Positions 9,497 through 17,333 of a stretch of DNA of 64,000 nt are shown one piece after another. The position numbers and the translations under genes are program-made. The DNA comes from an uncultured Streptococcus sp. (lineage in GTDB: Bacteria > Bacillota > Bacilli > Lactobacillales > Streptococcaceae), in NCBI RefSeq assembly GCF_901875575.1, contig NZ_CABFMF010000033.1:62001-126000 (forward strand), read 5' to 3'. The notes beneath the pieces were generated by a model, which had not been told where the DNA came from, did not search any database, and worked only from the letters and a program-made list of their open reading frames with translations. How positions within the stretch are numbered: position 1 is the first letter of the stretch; the number at the start of each line of letters is the position of its first letter.

Positions 9497-10930
9497 ATGA
9501 AATATGATTTTAATTACTGGCAATTTTCGCCAGAAAATCAATATTTGGATAGGAAATCAGCTAGGAAAAAACCATCGGAATTGTTAAAGCATCTGATTGC
9601 CTTTGCTAATGCTGACGGAGGTCAGTTGATTATCGGGATTGAAGATGAAAAGCAGGATAATATTATCACTGGTTTCAAGGATGGGAAAGCCTATCCAATT
9701 GATGATTTCAAAAAGATAGACCGAGAGATGCGGGATACACCGTTGGACTTATCTTTTGAGGAAATACCTGTGGTTAATCATAAGGGAGAAGACGACCTGA
9801 TTTTGGTTATCTCAGTTGAATTATCATCGAACCGAGTGATTGCTGCTCCAAATGATGAAGTTTATCTACGACAGGGAGATGAATCAGTCAGGTTGAGTTA
9901 TGAGCAACGTATACAACTTAGTTATGATAAGGGACAGCGTTTCTTTGAAGATGAAATCATTGAAGATGCCACATTAGATGATATTGATGAACTATTGGTT
10001 CAGGATTTTAAGGACCATTTTGATATTTCAGAACGTTCAACTGAGGAGATATTAAAGGCAAGACGGTTTCTTATCAATGGTAAATTAACAAAGGCAGCTA
10101 TTCTTATCTTTGGTAAGTATCCTTCAGCATTTTTCCCTCAAGCACGTGTTCGTTTTCAACGATTTGATGGGGTAGATGTAGGTACAGGAAGTGAATTTAA
10201 TGTTATTAAGGAAGTAACATTTGATGATGCATTGCCTAAATTAATTGTTAAAGTTAGAGATTTTATTCGAACCCAGCTACGAGAGTTTCAGTATCTAGAT
10301 AGTGATGGTAGATTTCAGATACTTCCAGAATATCCTGAATTTGCTTGGTTTGAAGGAATTGTAAATGCAGTAACCCACAGGAATTATTCAGTATACGGAG
10401 ATCATATCAGGGTATTGATGTTTGATAATCGTTTAGAGATTCATAGCCCAGGAAAACTACCGAATATTGTAACTGTTGAGAATATAAGACATGAACGTTT
10501 TTCTAGAAATCCGCGTATAGCTCGTACCTTAACTGAATTTGGATGGGTCCGAGAAATGAATGAGGGAGTAAAACGAATCTATTCTGAAATGGAATCTGCT
10601 TTTCTCCATGAACCGTGTTACTCTGAACCAGGTAACAAAGTAGTTTTAATATTAGAAAACAGTATTACAAGTAGAACATTGAGAACGCGTGATTCTTTGG
10701 AAAGTAAACTTAGAGATTATAGTGATTTAAGTGTTGATGAAAAACTATTGATACAGTATATGTACAATACAGCAGAACCTATGACAACTAAAAAAGTAGC
10801 AGAGTTCTTAGGTAGGAGTGTTTCTTACTCGTCAAAATTATTGAAAACGTTGAGAGCAAAAGGCATTTTAACATGGTATGGGACAAGTACGAAAGATCGC
10901 AGTCAATACTATAAATTAGAAATGAAATAA
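9497..10930 (+). CDS. AlbA_2 / HATPase_c_4 ATP-binding protein with C-terminal winged helix
   Basis: 477 residues, ATG behind TTAGGAGAAA. The N-terminus (about 1-130) is an AlbA_2 (Schlafen-like) domain: ENQYLDRKSA, then LIAFANADGGQLIIGIED. The middle (about 285-390) is a GHKL-type ATP-binding domain: EGIVNAVTHRNYSVYGDHI, then the RNPRIARTLTEFGWVREMNEG segment. The last 60 residues form a winged helix (TTKKVAEFLGRSVSYSSKLL). Family members are annotated as putative transcriptional regulators or ATP-dependent DNA-binding proteins. The frame is intact and its promoter is independent. Adjacency to restriction and nuclease relics hints at defence, but this is inference. Confidence 0.75.
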   Translation: MKYDFNYWQFSPENQYLDRKSARKKPSELLKHLIAFANADGGQLIIGIEDEKQDNIITGFKDGKAYPIDDFKKIDREMRDTPLDLSFEEIPVVNHKGEDDLILVISVELSSNRVIAAPNDEVYLRQGDESVRLSYEQRIQLSYDKGQRFFEDEIIEDATLDDIDELLVQDFKDHFDISERSTEEILKARRFLINGKLTKAAILIFGKYPSAFFPQARVRFQRFDGVDVGTGSEFNVIKEVTFDDALPKLIVKVRDFIRTQLREFQYLDSDGRFQILPEYPEFAWFEGIVNAVTHRNYSVYGDHIRVLMFDNRLEIHSPGKLPNIVTVENIRHERFSRNPRIARTLTEFGWVREMNEGVKRIYSEMESAFLHEPCYSEPGNKVVLILENSITSRTLRTRDSLESKLRDYSDLSVDEKLLIQYMYNTAEPMTTKKVAEFLGRSVSYSSKLLKTLRAKGILTWYGTSTKDRSQYYKLEMK

Positions 10931-10932
10931 AA

Positions 10933-10952
10933 ACGAAGAAAAACGAAGAAAA
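10933..10952 (+). repeat. 10-bp tandem repeat, 2 copies
   Basis: Two copies of ACGAAGAAAA directly after the AlbA_2 gene stop. The same unit recurs in four copies at 11091-11130. Confidence 0.8.
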
Positions 10953-11090
10953 CATAGTTACTAATTAGTGAATTTATAAAGTAAGCTCACTTTTAAATTC
11001 ATGAAATTTATTCGCTTTATAGATTTGCAATTCAGTTGTTTGTATGGGAATGTGATTTGTATTATCCATCGTTTCACAACAAGTAACGAA

Positions 11091-11130
11091 ACGAAGAAAA
11101 ACGAAGAAAAACGAAGAAAAACGAAGAAAA
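11091..11130 (+). repeat. 10-bp tandem repeat, 4 copies
   Basis: Four perfect head-to-tail copies of ACGAAGAAAA, preceded by a partial copy (AACGAA). With the two copies at 10933-10952 they frame a 138-nt segment. A period of 10 bp puts each unit on the same face of the helix, so they could be protein-binding iterons, or simple slippage products. Confidence 0.8.
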
Positions 11131-11292
11131 ATAAATCGTTATTTCTCAACTACATAAGCTCCGAGAACTAAAAAGTGATAACCCTTTGATAACCTCTTGA
11201 TTTTCAAAAGAATTATATATGTAAAAATTGAGGATTTATCTCTCAAAATTACTTGATTTTAGTGATAATTTACCATAAATATCATGATGTAG
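11131..11292. other. AT-rich spacer without a gene
   Basis: Lies between the tandem repeats and the rpsI fragment. Contains no supported frame. It is probably the inner side of the former element that used the rpsI site. Confidence 0.4.
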
Positions 11293-11346
11293 AAAAAACC
11301 AGGTCTTAAGAAAGCTCGTAAAGCTAGCCAGTTCTCAAAACGTTAA
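11293..11346 (+). other. Duplicated 3' end of rpsI (ribosomal protein S9): attachment-site scar
   Basis: Reads KKPGLKKARKASQFSKR then TAA, the C-terminus of streptococcal ribosomal protein S9, without the rest of the gene. It is followed at 11374-11407 by a terminator hairpin (GCACTC...GGGTGC then T6) and then by the 3' end of a tyrosine integrase gene in convergent orientation. Integrases that target the 3' end of rpsI carry such a copy of the gene end at one attachment site. Here no real rpsI is adjacent, so the segment appears to have been moved with the element remnant. Confidence 0.7.
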
Positions 11347-11373
11347 TCAATACGATTATATCAACGTTTCAAA

Positions 11374-11407
11374 GCACTCAAAAGTTTACCTTATGGGTGC
11401 TTTTTTC
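11374..11407 (+). terminator. Terminator behind the rpsI fragment
   Basis: Stem GCACTC / GGGTGC (11374-11400) followed by TTTTTT. Probably the rpsI terminator carried along with the attachment site. Confidence 0.55.
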
Positions 11408-11441
11408 GTGTTTTTTTGAAAAGTTTACCTCAAAGTTCACC

Positions 11442-11850
11442 TTATTGTTTTAGAGACTTTAAAGCAAATTCACCTACTGTCATAGGAACTACATTAGAAG
11501 TGTTGACATAAGTCTGAGTTGTACCTGTATCGCTATGAGTCAATGCTTCAGAAATGGCTTCTAAACTCATTCCTGCTTGTTTTGCAAGTGTCGCTCCCGT
11601 ATGTCGCAGTTTAATGAGGTGTAGCGTGTGTCAGCTCTTTATGTCGCTTCCTGATGCTTTTCATTTTATTGTTTAGATAGTTAGCATGTAAAGGCTTGTT
11701 GATGTTTCCTTTTGTGTCGATATATGTAAAAACAAATTGTTCTGGATTACTGATGATGCCAAACTTTGCTAGTTCATATCTTTGTTGTTCTTTCCAAGAG
11801 ATAAGAAGCTGAAGTAAGTCATTAGAAATAGAGAAAATAGGATAGAAAAA
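11442..11850 (-). pseudogene. Tyrosine integrase, truncated and frameshifted
   Basis: The minus strand reads the catalytic domain end of a phage/ICE-type tyrosine recombinase: KLRHTGATLAKQAGMSLEAI, then ALTHSDTGTTQTYV with the catalytic Tyr, then VPMTVGEFALKSLKQ and the stop at 11442. About 75 residues upstream (QLLISWKEQQRYELAKFGI to KRHKELTHATPH) continue in another frame. One extra T around 11612 breaks the gene right before the Arg-His box. The N-terminal half is absent beyond about 11850. Placed convergent to the rpsI 3' fragment as expected for an integrase next to its attachment site. Not functional. Confidence 0.75.
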
Positions 11851-12159
11851 GCTCTATTTCAGGAGAAAATGAAGCAAATATTTCTATAATAAAACGCAAT
11901 CTTTCAGAGGAGATACCGGTTTTTCTTTTTCTAATAAGGAATCTAAAATTTCTTGCTTTCTCTATCTGTTCAATTGATAGATTTCTTCAGAGAAAGACTG
12001 TAACATTTTTGATATAATGTTAAGGATGGACTGACGGATATTTAAAGGATAATTTTCAAAAGAATAACAGGTGAGAAGAAAAATATGTAAGATTGGATAG
12101 AAGTCTCTCTACCATCATCCATGCAGAAACAAGATTATATGAAATAAAGGAAGTAACCA
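11851..12159. other. Spacer upstream of the DUF389 gene
   Basis: 11867-11900 reads GGAGAAAATGAAG...ATAATAAAACGCA, closely similar to the minus strand at about 5000-5035 (GGAGAAAATGAAG...ACAATAAAACGCA), so the two ends of the accessory region share a short sequence. A hairpin-capable stretch follows (about 11945-12000). A likely -10 box (TATAAT, 12013-12018) precedes the DUF389 gene. Confidence 0.4.
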
Positions 12160-13209
12160 ATGACCGGAAACTATTCAACACGTGAATACCGTGAGAAATT
12201 ATATGATGATCTTCATGTTCGATTAAGAGATACAGTGATTTTGATGTGTGCGATTTTTATTGCCTCTATCGGCCTAAATATGAATTCAACAGCTGTCATT
12301 ATTGGAGCCATGCTGATTTCCCCTCTTATGACACCGATTGTTGGACTCGGATTTGGTTTAGCTATTTTTGATACGCGTTTAATCAAGCAATCTCTAGAGG
12401 TTTTATTCACCCAAGTATTGGTCAGCTTGCTTGTGTCGACTCTGTATTTCTGGATTTCTCCCTTATCTTATGCAAGTAGCGAATTGATTGCACGAACCTC
12501 TCCAACCATTTGGGATGTTCTCATTGCTATTGCTGGTGGAATAGCAGGTGTCATTGGTTCAAGGAAAAAAGAAGCAAATAATATCGTGCCAGGAGTAGCC
12601 ATTGCAACAGCTCTGATGCCACCTATCTGTACTGCAGGCTATGGTTTAGCTAATGGAAATGTACGATTTTTATTTGGAGCTCTCTATCTTTTCTTGATCA
12701 ACTGTGTATTTATCATGCTAATCAACATTGTTGGAACAAGAATTTTGATGAGAAAATCTCCCTTAAGTTCATTTAAAGAGCTAAATATTAAAATGAGAAT
12801 TGGGTTGACATCCTTGATTGTATTATTGATTCTTCCAGCCAGCTATTCAGCAGTTACTCTGACGATAGAGCAAGCGCGAAAAGAAGGAATTAAACAGTTT
12901 GTAGGAAAAGAGTTCGCCAATCACACGGTTATTAATCAAGTCTACAAGTCAAGGAACAATGAATTGGTCTTAACGGTTGTTGGAGATCCGATTTCAGAAG
13001 AAGAATTAGAAACGCTCCACCAAAAACAAGCCTCTTACGGTATTCAATCTGTTCAATTGAAAGTCAATCAAGTCCATAATTCGACAAAATTAGACAGTGA
13101 TACGACCAAAGAATTTTATGAAACCATTAACAAGTATATCGATCAAAAACTCTCCGAAAAAGATTCACAAAAAGATCTCGTAAAAGAAAATGAAGCAGAC
13201 AAGGAATGA
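12160..13209 (+). CDS. DUF389 family membrane protein (TIGR00341-like)
   Basis: 349 residues, ATG behind AAAGGAAG. Six or so hydrophobic helices occupy residues 25-235, with the conserved family stretches NSTAVIIGAMLISPLMTPIV and PGVAIATALMPPICTAGYGL. The last 110 residues are soluble and charged and end in a Lys/Glu-rich tail. DUF389 proteins are widespread inner-membrane proteins of unknown function. The gene stands alone and shares a bidirectional terminator with thrS. Confidence 0.8.
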   Translation: MTGNYSTREYREKLYDDLHVRLRDTVILMCAIFIASIGLNMNSTAVIIGAMLISPLMTPIVGLGFGLAIFDTRLIKQSLEVLFTQVLVSLLVSTLYFWISPLSYASSELIARTSPTIWDVLIAIAGGIAGVIGSRKKEANNIVPGVAIATALMPPICTAGYGLANGNVRFLFGALYLFLINCVFIMLINIVGTRILMRKSPLSSFKELNIKMRIGLTSLIVLLILPASYSAVTLTIEQARKEGIKQFVGKEFANHTVINQVYKSRNNELVLTVVGDPISEEELETLHQKQASYGIQSVQLKVNQVHNSTKLDSDTTKEFYETINKYIDQKLSEKDSQKDLVKENEADKE

Positions 13210-13293
13210 GGATATTGACCTTATCAAACCCATGAAAGCAAATCTTGTGTGGTGGTTTGACCAATCACTACTAGCTCAGATTAAATAAAATAT

Positions 13294-13328
13294 AAAAAAG
13301 CAACAGCTGTTTTAGTTGTTGCTTTTTA
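13294..13328. terminator. Bidirectional terminator between DUF389 gene and thrS
   Basis: AAAAAGCAACAGCTG TTTT AGTTGTTGCTTTTT: a good stem with A and T tracts on both sides, placed between two convergent genes. Confidence 0.8.
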
Positions 13329-13348
13329 GGTAGCTAGGATTTTATCTC

Positions 13349-15292
13349 TTATTTCTCAACTCGTGATTTGTTAGCGATATCAGCTAGGATAGCTTGAACA
13401 AAATCATCTACTGAGACAGTTTGTGTTTCTTTTTGGCCATAGCGGCGAACGTTAACAGTTCCGTCTTCCATTTCCTTGTCCCCAACGATTAATTGGTAAG
13501 GAATCTTGCTGGTTTGTGAAGCACGGATCTTGAACTGCATTTTTTCATTGCGCTCATCGACATCTGCACGGACACTACGGTCGCGGAGTTTCTTAGCCAC
13601 TTCCCATGCGTAGTCCACGTGTTTTTCGTTAGATACTGGGATGAGGGTTACTTGGTGTGGTGCAAGCCATGTTGGGAAGGCACCCTTGTAGTTTTCAATC
13701 AAGATAGCAGTGAAGCGTTCCATAGTTGAGATAACCCCACGGTGAATCATAACTGGACGGTGCTCTTCGCCATCAGCTCCGATGTATTTGAGGTCGAAGC
13801 GTTCTGGAAGCAAGAAGTCAAGCTGGATAGTAGAAAGGGTTTCTTCTTTGCCAAGGGCAGTCTTAACCTGGATATCCAATTTTGGTCCGTAGAAGGCTGC
13901 TTCACCTTCGGCTTCAAAGTAGTCAACACCCATTTCATCAAGGGCTGCACGAAGCATGGTTTGGGCATTTTCCCACATTTGGTCGTTGTCGAAGTATTTT
14001 TCTTTGTCCTCTGGGTCACGAAGAGAGAGGCGGAAGCGGTATTCATTCAAGTTGAAATCTTCATAAACATCGATAATCAACTGAAGGGCACGTTGAAATT
14101 CTTCTTGGATTTGTTCTGGAGTAACGAAGAGGTGACCGTCGTTGAGTGACATTTCACGTACACGTTGAAGACCAGTGAGGGCACCAGATTTTTCATAACG
14201 GTGCATCATACCGATTTCAGCGATACGGATTGGCAATTCACGGTAAGAGTGAACATGGTGTTTGAAGACTTGGATGTGGTGCGGGCAGTTCATTGGACGA
14301 AGGACAAATTCTTCCCCGTCACCCATGTCCATAGTTGGGAACATGTCTTCTTGGTAATGATCCCAGTGACCAGAAGTCTTGTAAAGTTCAACAGAAGCAA
14401 GTGGTGGAGTGTAGACGTGTTGGTAACCAGAAGCCAACTCTTTGTCTACGATGTAGCGTTCCAATTCACGACGGATAGTTGCACCATTTGGCAACCAGAA
14501 TGGAAGTCCTTGACCAACCTCTTGAGAAATCATGAAGAGGTCAAGCTCTTTACCAAGTTTACGGTGGTCACGTTCCTTAGCTTCTTCACGCATTTGAAGG
14601 TAGTTTTTCAAGTCTTTCTTGTCAAACCAAGCTGTACCGTAGATACGTTGCATCATAGCGTTGTCGCTATTTCCACGCCAGTATGCACCTGCTACATGGA
14701 GAAGGTGGAAGATTTGGATGCGACCTGTTGATGGGACGTGAGGGCCACGGCAGAGGTCTACATACTCACCCTGACGATAGATAGTCAAACCGCCTTCGTC
14801 TTCTGAGTGTTCTTCAATCAATTCCAACTTGTAAGGGTCGTTCTTGAAGATTTCACGTGCCTCATCTTTAGTCACTTCTTCACGAATAGATGTGAAGTTT
14901 TCTTTGACGATTTTTTGCATTTCTTCTTCGATACGTGGAAGGTCTTCGTTAGAGATTTGACCAGCAGTATTATCTGTATCGTAATAGAAGCCGTCTTCGA
15001 TGGCTGGACCAACTCCCAAGTGAATGTCTGGGAAAAGACGACGAGCTGCTTGGGCAAACAAGTGGGCAGCGGAGTGACGCAAGATTGGAAGGGCATCTTC
15101 GTGGTCAGGTGTCACGATTTCAAGGCTACCATCTTCAGTGATAGCACGAGTAGTGTCGATGAGTTTGCCGTTGAATTTACCAGCCAAGGCCTTTTTAGCT
15201 AGGGAATTGCTGATAGATTGGGCAATTTCAAAAGTTGTTACGCCAGATTCGAATTCACGAATAGCGCCATCTGGGAAAGTAATGTTAATCAT
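13349..15292 (-). CDS. thrS: Threonyl-tRNA synthetase
   Basis: 647 residues from the ATG at 15292 (MINITFPDG), which follows AAGGAGAAAATC; the longer in-frame start lacks this. Domain order is typical: TGS domain (1-60), second additional domain with the HxxxH editing site (LRHSAAHLFAQAARRLFP), catalytic class II core with MNCPHHIQVFKHHVHSYREL, motif 2 around MHRYEKSGALTGLQRVREM, motif 3 VMIHRGVISTMERF, and the anticodon-binding domain at the end. It charges tRNA-Thr and removes mischarged Ser. Expression is under a T-box leader just upstream. Confidence 0.97.
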   Translation of the reverse strand: MINITFPDGAIREFESGVTTFEIAQSISNSLAKKALAGKFNGKLIDTTRAITEDGSLEIVTPDHEDALPILRHSAAHLFAQAARRLFPDIHLGVGPAIEDGFYYDTDNTAGQISNEDLPRIEEEMQKIVKENFTSIREEVTKDEAREIFKNDPYKLELIEEHSEDEGGLTIYRQGEYVDLCRGPHVPSTGRIQIFHLLHVAGAYWRGNSDNAMMQRIYGTAWFDKKDLKNYLQMREEAKERDHRKLGKELDLFMISQEVGQGLPFWLPNGATIRRELERYIVDKELASGYQHVYTPPLASVELYKTSGHWDHYQEDMFPTMDMGDGEEFVLRPMNCPHHIQVFKHHVHSYRELPIRIAEIGMMHRYEKSGALTGLQRVREMSLNDGHLFVTPEQIQEEFQRALQLIIDVYEDFNLNEYRFRLSLRDPEDKEKYFDNDQMWENAQTMLRAALDEMGVDYFEAEGEAAFYGPKLDIQVKTALGKEETLSTIQLDFLLPERFDLKYIGADGEEHRPVMIHRGVISTMERFTAILIENYKGAFPTWLAPHQVTLIPVSNEKHVDYAWEVAKKLRDRSVRADVDERNEKMQFKIRASQTSKIPYQLIVGDKEMEDGTVNVRRYGQKETQTVSVDDFVQAILADIANKSRVEK

Positions 15293-15344
15293 GATTTTCT
15301 CCTTATATTGGTTATCCATTATTTCTAAAGCAGAAGTGTTTCCC

Positions 15345-15595
15345 TATTTCGCAGTCTTAAATAAAGAAAAACAAAAAGCGACATCCTCGAAAGGACGTCG
15401 CAACGTGGTTCCACCTTCATTTATGTACAACAAAAACTGTTGACACCTCTGATTGGCTCTAACGTAGCCACCGTTTTATGTTTTCATAAAAGTAAGTAGA
15501 GTAGTATCAATTTAGACTTTCTATGCGTTTTCAGCAACCACGCACTCTCTAGTAGAAAGGGGCTAAGTGACTTGTCTCTATGGATTATTATAGCA
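15345..15595 (-). promoter_or_regulatory. T-box riboswitch leader of thrS
   Basis: On the minus strand a -10 TATAAT (near 15590) is followed by stem I with an AGAGAGTGCGTGGTTGCTG-type core, then the T-box itself AAGGTGGAACCACG (about 15401-15418), then a GC-rich terminator stem GCGACGTCC...GGATGTCGC with T-rich tail (about 15365-15395). Uncharged tRNA-Thr should stabilise the antiterminator. Exact specifier codon not verified. Confidence 0.88.
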
Positions 15596-15610
15596 TGATT
15601 GTGAGATTTT

Positions 15611-15982
15611 TCAAGGATTTTGTGAAAGTTTTTTGTTTTTCATTTTTTGTAGAATACGCTTGATACCAATACCGGAAGCCATACCTATTATGGCAAAGAT
15701 TTCATAGGCTAGAAAGTAGATAATGCTAAAATCTTGGAAAGGAATGATAGTAAAACAAAAGAGTAATAAAATATTGAGTAACCACCGAAGGGAAAAATGA
15801 AAATGGTAGCCGTAAAGCAGAGAAACGATGAAGGTTACTAAAGGAGAAAAAATAAAGATATTTAGAATATAGAGTCCTAGGAGATTGGAGTCGGATGAGA
15901 GTAATGAAAATAACTCATAAAGTGGCCAATAAAAGAAAAATATGACCAGATAGTAGGGGAGATGGGAATAGAATCGACGCAT
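15611..15982 (-). CDS. Small hypothetical membrane protein
   Basis: 123 residues from the ATG at 15982 behind GAGGTGATTATC; a GTG nine bases upstream overlaps the ribosome site and is less likely. Four hydrophobic helices (LPYYLVIFFFYWPLYELF, LYILNIFIFSPLVTFIVSLL, LLNILLLFCFTIIPF, IIYFLAYEIFAIIGMASGIG) and a basic C-terminus. No family recognised. Divergent from rpsO and located between thrS and rpsO. Confidence 0.6.
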   Translation of the reverse strand: MRRFYSHLPYYLVIFFFYWPLYELFSLLSSDSNLLGLYILNIFIFSPLVTFIVSLLYGYHFHFSLRWLLNILLLFCFTIIPFQDFSIIYFLAYEIFAIIGMASGIGIKRILQKMKNKKLSQNP

Positions 15983-16066
15983 GATAATCACCTCGTTTAA
16001 AAAACAGACAACTTAGGTCTATTGCTATAATTATTATAGCATATTTAAAACAAGAAAGTAAATTTG

Positions 16067-16095
16067 TTGACAAAGAAGTTAGTTATTGGTAGAAT
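16067..16095 (+). promoter_or_regulatory. rpsO promoter
   Basis: TTGACA (16067-16072), 17-bp spacer, TAGAAT (16090-16095). A good sigma-A promoter. Confidence 0.75.
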
Positions 16096-16101
16096 AAGGA
16101 T

Positions 16102-16185
16102 TGTCGTAAAGACAAATAACTTCTTCTTGGTTACAGGCATGCCGACCTGTCACTCGGATGAAGCCAAATAAAAAGGAGAAAAATC
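16102..16185 (+). promoter_or_regulatory. rpsO 5' leader, candidate S15 autoregulatory RNA
   Basis: A structured leader of about 85 nt: TTGTCGTAAAGACAA hairpin, then GGCATGCCGACCTGTC...GGATGAAGCC, ending in AAAAGGAG before the ATG. S15 leaders in many bacteria fold to mimic the 16S binding site. Placement and structure fit, but I cannot confirm S15 binding. Confidence 0.4.
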
Positions 16186-16455
16186 ATGGCAATCTCAAAA
16201 GAGAAAAAAAATGAAATCATCGCACAATATGCACGTCACGAAGGTGATACAGGTTCAGTAGAGGTTCAAGTTGCTGTCCTTACTTGGGAAATCAACCACC
16301 TTAACGAACACATCAAACAACACAAAAAAGACCACGCTACTTACCGTGGATTGATGAAGAAAATCGGTCGCCGTCGTAACTTGCTTGCATACTTGCGTAA
16401 AAACGACGTTAACCGTTACCGTGAGTTGATCAACTCTCTAGGACTTCGTCGCTAA
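16186..16455 (+). CDS. rpsO: 30S ribosomal protein S15
   Basis: 89 residues, the standard length. Reads MAISKEKKNEIIAQYARHEG, with the conserved GDTGSVEVQVAVLTWEINHL and LMKKIGRRRNLLAYLRKND segments that bind 16S rRNA helix 22. GC-richer and codon-optimised compared with neighbours, as expected for a highly expressed ribosomal gene. Monocistronic with its own promoter, leader and strong terminator. Confidence 0.98.
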   Translation: MAISKEKKNEIIAQYARHEGDTGSVEVQVAVLTWEINHLNEHIKQHKKDHATYRGLMKKIGRRRNLLAYLRKNDVNRYRELINSLGLRR

Positions 16456-16490
16456 TTCAAGATACAAAGGCCGTCAAAAGCACAAAGCAA

Positions 16491-16542
16491 AAAAGATAAA
16501 ATCTCCTAGAAACTTCAGTTTCTAGGAGATTTTATCTTTTTT
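16491..16542 (+). terminator. rpsO terminator
   Basis: Perfect 23-bp stem AAAAGATAAAATCTCCTAGAAAC / complement with loop TTCA, followed by T residues. Very strong. Confidence 0.9.
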
Positions 16543-16867
16543 GCCAAGTACTTAGGCCGTGTTCAATTGAGCATATCTTGATAATGAAGCTACTCTAAAT
16601 TGGGTAGCTTTTTTACATTGTCACCTTACCTCGATATACTCAAGTATTATCTTCGGTTACGGTTCCTAGCACTGTAAGGTAAAATAAACCAGAATGATCT
16701 CCCTTCGGGGAGATTTTTTTGTTTCACTAAAAATTTTGTACAACCTTCGCCTCGTTGCCTAGTCTATAAACGTTTTATCCAGCAAGAATCATGATGCTAA
16801 GGGCGTCAAAAATCCGTATGAAAATAGGGAAAGGATACCGTGTTCGATGAACACAAGGAGTTTCATC

Positions 16868-16927
16868 TTTTTCACTAGGATTTTAGCCCGGGCTCAAATC
16901 AGCTCTCTGATTTTCAGAGGGCTTTTT
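16868..16927 (+). repeat. Direct repeat R1 upstream of the cadD segment
   Basis: TTTCACTAGGATTTTAGCCC, then GGGCTCAAATCAGCTCTCTG and a run to GCTTTTT. Nearly identical to R2 at 17963-18020 (a few mismatches and one short indel). Each copy contains a terminator stem ending in GAGGGCTTTTT. Confidence 0.8.
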
Positions 16928-16934
16928 CATTAAG

Positions 16935-17035
16935 GTTTTATCGGTCACAATTTTGGAGACTGCAAAAACCAATCACTTTGTTAGCTATTAGTTGTGCTTG
17001 TTTTATCGGTCACAATTTTGGAGACTACAAAAACC
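16935..17035 (-). CRISPR. Two-copy CRISPR-like repeat, one 29-nt spacer, no cas genes
   Basis: 36-nt repeats at 16935-16970 and 17000-17035 differ at one base. Read on the minus strand they start GGTTTTTGYAGTCTCC and end CCGATAAAAC. The spacer is 29 nt (16971-16999). Length, spacing, and the GTTTTTG...AAAC ends resemble type II-A repeats; the first bases parallel the S. thermophilus CRISPR1 repeat (GTTTTTGTACTCTC). No third copy, leader or cas gene is in the window. It may be a shrunken array or an unrelated repeat. Confidence 0.4.
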
Positions 17036-17128
17036 TCAAATGGTATCAGCTAATGACACCATAAAGGTGCGTAGCTACTCGGCTTTTCAAGCCGAGTAGC
17101 TGTCTGCAAGCCCCTTCGGAAAGCCCAC

Positions 17129-17160
17129 ACTTTACGAAGTAAAGTATAGTATGTTATACT
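17129..17160 (+). promoter_or_regulatory. cadD promoter with palindromic operator-like sequence
   Basis: ACTTTACGAAGTAAAGT (17129-17145) is a perfect palindrome around GAA, followed by AGTATAGTATGTTATACT (17143-17160), a second dyad that contains the likely -10 TATACT. Such overlapping dyads suggest a repressor site, for example of a metal-responsive regulator. No regulator gene is adjacent. Confidence 0.5.
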
Positions 17161-17228
17161 TTACATGGAAGTAGTCACCGAATTCCAGTTAGAAATTACT
17201 TTGTAACTACGTTTTGAGGAGGAGTAAA

Positions 17229-17303
17229 ATGCTTTCCTATGTTCGACATTACCCACTAGCGATAGCTAAATTAATGTGTCTGTGCTCTCCTAAAATCTGC
17301 TGA
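17229..17303 (+). CDS. 24-residue Cys-rich leader peptide upstream of cadD
   Basis: ATG at 17229 follows GAGGAGGAG, a strong ribosome site. The peptide is MLSYVRHYPLAIAKLMCLCS then PKIC, stop at 17303, 30 nt before cadD. Three Cys in the last eight residues and one His pair well with metal binding or with Cys-codon attenuation, but this is inference. It could be a chance frame; the strong ribosome site is the main argument for it. Confidence 0.45.
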   Translation: MLSYVRHYPLAIAKLMCLCSPKIC

Positions 17304-17333
17304 TTTATTACTGACCAATACAGGAGGTTTTTT

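Larger units (their letters stand above)
16543..17128. other. Hairpin-rich intergenic region between rpsO and cadD
   Basis: No gene. It holds at least four terminator-like hairpins in a row: 16587-16613 (AAGCTACTC..GGGTAGCTTTTTT), 16697-16720 (ATCTCCCTTCGGGGAGATTTTTTT), about 16890-16927 (GAGCTC...), and 17073-17100 (GCTACTCGGCTTTTCAAGCCGAGTAGC). 16616-16686 is similar to 18020-18090 downstream of cadD. The CRISPR-like repeat pair lies at 16935-17035. The region appears built from duplicated terminator segments. Confidence 0.6.

Noticed and set aside
10961..11149. Phe/Ser-rich minus-strand frame over the tandem repeats
   Set aside because: Its composition comes from translating the 10-bp repeat; no start signals.
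14165..14731. Long open frames antisense to thrS (also 13742-14149 and 14807-15202)
   Set aside because: They mirror the codon structure of thrS, have no ribosome sites and no recognisable domains.
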